64,000 nt of DNA, taken from positions 335,699 to 399,698 of the forward strand of contig NZ_KE384529.1 of the NCBI RefSeq assembly GCF_000426485.1. Direction: 5' to 3'. Below, piece by piece: positions 60,031 to 64,000 of this stretch (positions are counted from its first letter, which is position 1; every line of letters starts with the position of its first letter). This DNA comes from Indolivaga capnocytophagoides DSM 22835. Its GTDB lineage: Bacteria; Bacteroidota; Bacteroidia; Bacteroidales; Dysgonomonadaceae. The position numbers and the translations under genes are program-made. The notes under the pieces were generated by a model, which made no database searches, was not told the DNA's origin, and was given only the letters and a program-made list of their open reading frames with translations.

Positions 60031-60067
60031 TAATCCTTCTTAAATTTAAAATTTATTGAATTTATAT

Positions 60068-60075
60068 TATATTTG
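60068..60075 (+). promoter_or_regulatory. -7 box of RNA candidate 1
   Basis: TATATTTG matches TAnnTTTG; predicted transcription start about 60082. The same octamer precedes RNA candidate 2. Confidence 0.5.
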
Positions 60076-60081
60076 GATTTA

Positions 60082-60312
60082 GAATAAATAAAAAACTGGA
60101 GTGGCTGAATAAATATTAAGCTAATTTATAATATGAAGCAACTTCCAACTGACCTTGAGAATTGCGTTCAAGTCTAGAAAACAAAAAAATATAATTTTCC
60201 ATAATTATAAAATTTTAGTGGGGCATTTAAAGTGCCCGATTTGTTTGGGATAGATTTTTATCCACTCCAGTTTATTTTCAACCCACATACTCCCAATATG
60301 TGGGTTTTCTTT
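60082..60312 (+). ncRNA. Candidate structured RNA 1 in the IS
   Basis: About 230 nt without a reading frame, from a -7 box to an intrinsic terminator. A perfect 12-bp stem (60093-60104 with 60262-60273, AAACTGGAGTGG) closes the molecule; inside are smaller hairpins (CTTGA/TCAAG near 60152-60170; GGGCA/TGCCC near 60223-60239). It lies upstream of the transposase on the same strand. Known family not recognized; it could be a leader of the transposase gene or an independent RNA. Confidence 0.5.
60280..60312 (+). terminator. Terminator of RNA candidate 1
   Basis: 10-bp perfect stem AACCCACATA/TATGTGGGTT with a 7-nt loop, followed by TTCTTT. It separates RNA 1 from the transposase. Confidence 0.85.
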
Positions 60313-60378
60313 ATAAAAATCTTTTACAAACTTAAGGAATTTTGACAAGCCTTTACAAAGAAATCGAAAGATTCCATT

Positions 60379-60386
60379 TACCTTTG
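60379..60386 (+). promoter_or_regulatory. -7 box of the transposase gene
   Basis: TACCTTTG matches the Bacteroidetes -7 consensus, 83 bp before the transposase ATG and downstream of the RNA 1 terminator. Confidence 0.5.
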
Positions 60387-60468
60387 TTTCATATGTAATA
60401 TATTGATTATAAAATATTTAATTAATATAATATATAGAATTTAATAATATAAATATAAAGGTAAAACT

Positions 60469-61386
60469 ATGATTGATGTAGCTAAATTTAACTCTCTATT
60501 TGAATTGTTTGAAGCCTTTCCTGATGAAAAATCTTGTATTATTTATCTAGAACAGTTATTCTGGTCTGAGGGAGTTATATCTCCATTTGATGAAACATCT
60601 AAAGTATATCATTTAGGGAATCACAGATATATGTGTAAGAATACTCAAAAACTATTTAATGTTAAAATTGGTACTATATTTGAAAGTACTAAAATATCAT
60701 TGAGAAAATGGTTTGCTGCAATATGGTTACTAGCATCTAATAAAAAAGGTATATCATCTTTACAGTTATCAAGAGATTTAGGAATTACTCAAAAAACGGC
60801 TTGGCATATTTTGCATAAAATAAGAACTTGTTGTATTTGTAAGAATGATGGGCAACTTGATGGAGAGGTAGAATGTGATGAAACTTTTGTAGGAGGTAAG
60901 AATAAAAATAGACATTGGGATAAGAAAGTAAAGAACTCACAAGGAAGAAGCTTTATTGACAAAACACCTGTATTAGGTATGTTGCAAAGAGGAGGTGATG
61001 TTATTTGTAGAGTTGTAGAAAATACTTCAAGACATCAAATTACTCCCAATATATTGAAATTTGTAAAACCTACAGCAACTCTTTATACAGATGAATGGCT
61101 AGGATATAATGAGGTTAGTAAAATATATACTCACTATTCAGTAGATCATGGTAAAAAACAATATGTAAATGGAAATGTTTATACAAATACTTTAGAAGGA
61201 TTTTGGTCTATATTTAAAAGAGGGATCATAGGAATATATCACCATCTAAGTAGAAAGCATCTGCAACTATATGTAAATGAGTTTGTATTTAGATACAATA
61301 CACGAAAAATTAGTGAGAGTAGTCGATTTAATTTGTTACTTTGTAATGTAAATTATAGATTGACTTATCAGAAAATAGTAGCATGA
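60469..61386 (+). CDS. IS1595-family (ISXO2-like) transposase
   Basis: 305 residues of the ISXO2-like DDE type. The catalytic core shows Asp in EVECDETFVGGK, Asp in ATLYTDEWLGY, and the third block NTLEGFWSIFKRGIIGIYHH with VNEFVFRYN. The N-terminal zinc-ribbon region keeps the FNVKIGTIFESTKISLRKWF segment but only part of the usual cysteines. Preceded by AAAGGT at SD distance. The TGA overlaps the next ATG (ATGA), coupling it to the 106-aa gene. Confidence 0.95.
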   Translation: MIDVAKFNSLFELFEAFPDEKSCIIYLEQLFWSEGVISPFDETSKVYHLGNHRYMCKNTQKLFNVKIGTIFESTKISLRKWFAAIWLLASNKKGISSLQLSRDLGITQKTAWHILHKIRTCCICKNDGQLDGEVECDETFVGGKNKNRHWDKKVKNSQGRSFIDKTPVLGMLQRGGDVICRVVENTSRHQITPNILKFVKPTATLYTDEWLGYNEVSKIYTHYSVDHGKKQYVNGNVYTNTLEGFWSIFKRGIIGIYHHLSRKHLQLYVNEFVFRYNTRKISESSRFNLLLCNVNYRLTYQKIVA

Positions 61387-61703
61387 ATGAAGATAAAGAT
61401 AATGTAGGAAAAGAATTTAATGATATTCTTAAATCGATCCTTAATAATAGAAAAGTAAATACTCAGAAGAATATAAAAAGGAGTTTTGCTGTTGATACAA
61501 TAACAACATATTATGATTTAAAAAGTAGATATACAGAAGAAGAAGCAAGAAAAATACTTAAAAATGACTTTAAACTTTCCCCTAAAGCGTTAGAGGAAGA
61601 ATTAGATATTATTTATCATCAGCCTGATGCTGATTTATCTCTTCCAATATTGTATTACACTAGTAATACAAGTAAAAATAGAAAATCAAAGGATGAAGAT
61701 TAA
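61383..61703 (+). CDS. IS accessory protein of unknown function
   Basis: 106 residues, charged, no membrane segment. It overlaps the transposase stop by four bases (ATGA), so the two are made together. Helical segments such as YTEEEARKILKNDFKLSPKALEEEL suggest a small helical, perhaps DNA- or protein-binding domain. No family recognized. Confidence 0.75.
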   Translation: MNEDKDNVGKEFNDILKSILNNRKVNTQKNIKRSFAVDTITTYYDLKSRYTEEEARKILKNDFKLSPKALEEELDIIYHQPDADLSLPILYYTSNTSKNRKSKDED

Positions 61704-61718
61704 TATTTAAAATTTAAT

Positions 61719-61726
61719 TATATTTG
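61719..61726 (+). promoter_or_regulatory. -7 box of RNA candidate 2
   Basis: TATATTTG, identical to the octamer before RNA candidate 1; predicted start about 61733. Confidence 0.45.
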
Positions 61727-61754
61727 CTTTAGTCTAAAAGACTAAAATATAAAA

Positions 61755-61918
61755 AAGAAGTGCTTTATTCTCTTTAAAATCGCCAAATTTTCAAATGAAT
61801 ACACAAGCACAGCATAACTTGCCATATAGAGGTGAGTTGTGTCTGCGTGTATTCAGGCGTTTGGCGATGCCTTAAGAGAATGTGGATTGCAACTCACTTC
61901 TTCTATTGTAATATCTTC
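61755..61918 (+). ncRNA. Candidate long-hairpin RNA 2 in the IS
   Basis: A nested series of complementary arms folds nearly the whole 164 nt into one long interrupted hairpin: AGAAGTG/CACTTCT, ATTCTCTTTAA/TTAAGAGAAT, ATCGCCAAA/TTTGGCGAT, TGAATACAC/GTGTATTCA and inner AACT/AGTT. No reading frame explains it. The rod shape with internal loops is loosely like 6S RNA, but no specific match is claimed. Located between the accessory gene and the small membrane peptide. Confidence 0.6.
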
Positions 61919-61954
61919 TGTTAGTTGCAAGAAGAATATTAAATCTAAAAAATT

Positions 61955-62104
61955 ATGGGAGCCTTAATTGGTCTTATTGTTGTATTTGTTATCCTCTTTT
62001 GGATAGGAGTAAAATTAACTCGTTGGGTAAATGGAAGTAGTAAAATCGCCAAAAATCAAAAGAAAATATTGGAGGAAATGGAAAGACAAAGAAGAGAGAG
62101 GTAA
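61955..62104 (+). CDS. 49-aa single-helix membrane peptide
   Basis: MGALIGLIVVFVILFWIGV gives one transmembrane helix, followed by a basic, charged tail rich in Lys, Arg and Glu. Too short for standard gene callers, but it ends in front of a good terminator (62127). The size and layout resemble small membrane peptides, including some toxins; function unknown. Confidence 0.6.
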   Translation: MGALIGLIVVFVILFWIGVKLTRWVNGSSKIAKNQKKILEEMERQRRER

Positions 62105-62126
62105 CATCCTTTAACACCCTTTAACT

Positions 62127-62149
62127 GGGAGATGTAAGTCTCCCTTTTT
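62127..62149 (+). terminator. Terminator after membrane peptide
   Basis: GGGAGA/TCTCCC stem with a 6-nt loop followed by five T, 23 bp after the stop of the 49-aa peptide. Confidence 0.88.
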
Positions 62150-62172
62150 ACCTTTGCAAGGTAAGATTAAAA

Positions 62173-62202
62173 GTTATGCAAGAAATTAAAAACTTGCATA
62201 AC
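62173..62202 (-). terminator. Terminator after acidic peptide
   Basis: 10-bp perfect stem GTTATGCAAG/CTTGCATAAC with a 10-nt loop; on the minus strand TTTT follows. Placed 22 bp past the stop of the 41-aa gene. Confidence 0.7.
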
Positions 62203-62223
62203 CAAGAAAATAAGATTTATTAC

Positions 62224-62349
62224 TTATATTTCTACATCATCTTTAGAATCAATATTAGAAGCGTCTGATGATTCATCTTCGGTAGTAATACCATCAATTT
62301 TAGATAAGAGTTCCAAAGTCTCTTGTTGCGTAATATCCAACATAAGCAT
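62224..62349 (-). CDS. 41-aa acidic peptide
   Basis: MLMLDITQQETLELLSKIDG followed by a Ser/Asp/Glu-rich tail. On the opposite strand to the other IS genes and with its own terminator. Strongly acidic; unknown function. It might be a partner of the basic membrane peptide (speculation). Confidence 0.5.
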   Translation of the reverse strand: MLMLDITQQETLELLSKIDGITTEDESSDASNIDSKDDVEI

Positions 62350-62418
62350 AAATTTTAATTAAACAATATTTTTGCAGATTAGTATAAGCGAAATTTATGC
62401 CAAATGGAGATTGCAGAC

Positions 62419-62451
62419 AAAGTGTCATATTAAAATCTTATATGGCACTTT
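62419..62451 (+). terminator. Hairpin near right end of IS
   Basis: 12-bp stem with one G-U pair (62419-62430 with 62440-62451) and a T-rich tail on the plus strand. It may shield the element from outside transcription. Confidence 0.6.
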
Positions 62452-62538
62452 TGTTTTTATTTTAAATAAATATTGCAATACAAATATCTTTTTATTGTTT
62501 TAATTATAATAATTAATAAAAAAATTCAACTCCTTTTT

Positions 62539-62567
62539 ACACTGTAATCTGGTATATAGTTACCTTA
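62539..62567 (-). repeat. Right terminal inverted repeat
   Basis: 29 bp, exact inverse of the left repeat at 60002-60030. Confidence 0.9.
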
Positions 62568-63350
62568 ATTAATAAGCCTATTGTTTTAGTAGTCGAAGAT
62601 GACCTGGATATCAGAGATTATATTCAAACTTCACTATCCGAGTTTTATGAAGTATTGGTTGCTGATAATGGATTAAAGGGAGCTCAAATTGCATTGAATA
62701 ATATTCCGGATATTATCATCAGTGATATCATCATGCCTTTGAAAAGCGGAATAGATTTATGTAATGAATTAAAGAGCGACATACAAACCAGCCATATCCC
62801 AATTATTTTGTTGACAGCAAAAGACTCTTTGGTAGATAAAACAGAAGGTTATAAGGTTGGGGCCGACTCATACATAACCAAACCTTTCAGTGCCACTCTT
62901 TTACGAAGTCGCATGGTAAATCTTCTGGAAAGCCGCCGTAAAATAGCGGATCTTATATCATCTAATATTTCGTTCAAACAAGCCATTGTGAAAGAGTCAC
63001 TGAATAAAATAGATAATGATTTTCTGAATAACTTCACTTGTATCATTGAGGAAAAATTGAAAGATGAACTATTTGATATCACATATGTTTTGAATCAGTT
63101 AAATATGAGCCATTCTTCTTTATATAGGAAAATAAAAGCTCTTACTGGAATATCCATCAATGAATTTATTCGTAAGATAAAAATGAGAAAGGCTGAAGAG
63201 CTCTTGCTTACCGGGAAATATAATATTTCTGAAATAGCTTATCAGATTGGATTTAGTTCAATATCTTATTTTAGAAAATGCTTTAAAGATGAATTTCATG
63301 CAAGCTCATCTGAATATTTTAAGAAAATGAGAAAAAAATACGACGATTAG
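62568..63350 (+). pseudogene. HTCS C-terminal fragment (receiver + AraC domain)
   Basis: The frame starts at the IS edge (INKPIVLVVEDDLDIRDYI) and gives a complete receiver (acceptor Asp in IIISDIIMPLKSG) and AraC HTH (NISEIAYQIGFSSISYFRK). The sensor, transmembrane and kinase parts are missing. No ATG leads the fragment; TTG at 62655 is too far into the receiver. Likely a dead HTCS of a second PUL, though a promoter inside the IS could in principle express it. Confidence 0.85.
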
Positions 63351-63809
63351 CCTGTTTGAATTTTCATAAAATTCACGTCTTTTCTTTAATGCAAATACCT
63401 GAAATTCAGCTTAGAGTATTTAACTCATTAAGGACAAATAGTGTTCATTTGTTCTCATTATCTGCATACAGATAAGGTAAGATATTTAATGAATAATTAA
63501 ATATCTCATTACTAGCAAAGAAACGTTTAACTTCAATTTACGCCACCTGTGGGAAATCTGAGGTGTGAACGATATTTTCTTGTATGCTAATCGAAAAATT
63601 TCCTCTTATTTGTTCTTTTATCAAGTAAGCAATTATATTCTCTCAAAAAAGTGAGGCTTAAACAAAAAAACTAATTGATTTATAAATCAATTAGTTTTTT
63701 TGGGGGTACATTTTTTTGAATGAATAGATATTTCGAATAATCTTCATCATTCAGTTCCTATTTAGTAATAAGTGTTGTTTTATTGAATAAAAGTAGCCTT
63801 ATCCCCTAA
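63351..63809. other. Spacer before GH95 fragment
   Basis: 460 bp without a gene. It holds the strong bidirectional hairpin at 63664-63701; nothing else recognized. Confidence 0.5.
63664..63701. terminator. Bidirectional terminator
   Basis: A long AT-rich perfect palindrome (AAACTAATTGATTTA / TAAATCAATTAGTTT) with flanking A- and T-runs, 314 bp past the HTCS fragment. Confidence 0.85.
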
Positions 63810-64000
63810 ATGGGTTCTGTGACTAAAGCTTATAATTTCATTAGTAAATCTATGTGTAATCTTTTGATATCTTCTACCCGCAAAGGTGGATTACCTCCTA
63901 ACCTGCAAGGTTTATGGGCTCCGCAAATTGCCACTCCGTGGAATGGAGATTATCATCTTAATATCAATTTGCAAATGAACTTCTGGGGAGCAGAAACGGG
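63810..64000 (+). pseudogene. GH95 fragment, 5'-truncated, runs off the window
   Basis: From ATG at 63810, after a short unrelated lead, [19 protein letters not shown] and [21 protein letters not shown] match the middle of a GH95 barrel; compare the ANLQGIW and MNYWPAE stretches of the intact GH95 at 15-17 kb. About 300 N-terminal residues are absent. The 3' part lies outside the window. Confidence 0.7.

Larger units (their letters stand above)
60002..62567 (+). mobile_element. IS1595/ISXO2-type element with passenger genes and RNAs
   Basis: Bounded by perfect 29-bp inverted repeats (60002-60030 and 62539-62567; begin TAAGGTAACTATATACC). At 2566 bp it is long for an IS1595 element. It holds a transposase, an unknown 106-aa protein, two candidate structured RNAs, a 49-aa membrane peptide and a 41-aa acidic peptide. 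The DNA is visibly AT-richer than the host. No matching 8-bp target duplication is seen, and the flanking gene fragments do not belong to one gene. Confidence 0.88.

Noticed and set aside
62655..63350. Stand-alone response regulator gene starting at TTG 62655
   Set aside because: The start lies inside the receiver domain after its conserved acidic pair; the frame is open back to the IS edge, so it is a cut HTCS.

Overview
The window looks like Bacteroidota DNA, most likely Dysgonomonas or a close Dysgonomonadaceae/Porphyromonadaceae relative. The support is a SusC/SusD pair, two full-length hybrid two-component regulators (HTCS), many GH43-type enzymes, lipoprotein signal peptides, TAnnTTTG-type -7 boxes, weak Shine-Dalgarno sequences and moderately AT-rich DNA. 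The genus is an inference from gene content. No rRNA or tRNA genes and no CRISPR array were seen.

Region 1 (1-24.9 kb) is an intact polysaccharide utilization locus (PUL). It holds HTCS-1, a SusC/SusD uptake pair, a CE1-like esterase, GH97, GH43 and GH95 enzymes, HTCS-2, a second GH43 and a GH8 lipoprotein resembling reducing-end exo-oligoxylanases. The enzyme mix fits a decorated xylan (inference). Two sequence signals run through it: a 5'-leader dyad AAATAGGTCTGAGACCTTAA placed before several genes, and paired TGTTACA/TGTAACA palindromes upstream of the SusC and GH43-GH8 units.

Region 2 (24.9-33.1 kb) has a phage-type small protein, an AraC regulator and a divergent five-gene operon (alcohol dehydrogenase, flavodoxin, carboxymuconolactone-decarboxylase-like protein, cupin, aldo-keto reductase). 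Four of those five products carry export signals. Small housekeeping-like genes follow (ABM monooxygenase, HD phosphohydrolase, methyltransferase).

Region 3 (33.3-54.8 kb) is a cobalamin-centred island. Canonical B12 riboswitches precede a siderophore-type TonB receptor plus PepSY protein, the btuC-btuD-btuB-btuF-cobN operon, and the nrdHIEF class Ib (B12-independent) ribonucleotide reductase operon. The nrd operon has two such riboswitches in tandem. A diverged fourth element lies between a MetE-like B12-independent methyltransferase and the btu riboswitch. The layout suggests choosing B12 import or B12-independent enzymes according to B12 supply.

Region 4 (54.8-64 kb) is scarred: a frameshifted histone-like gene, a frameshifted unknown gene fused to a truncated GH78, two intact GH43-type genes, a 5'-truncated GH43, a 5'-truncated HTCS and a 5'-truncated GH95. 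In the middle sits a 2.57 kb IS1595/ISXO2-type element with perfect 29-bp inverted repeats. It carries a transposase, an unknown 106-aa protein, two candidate structured RNAs with their own -7 boxes, a 49-aa membrane peptide and a 41-aa acidic peptide. The gene halves missing on both sides of the element suggest IS-driven deletion in a second PUL.
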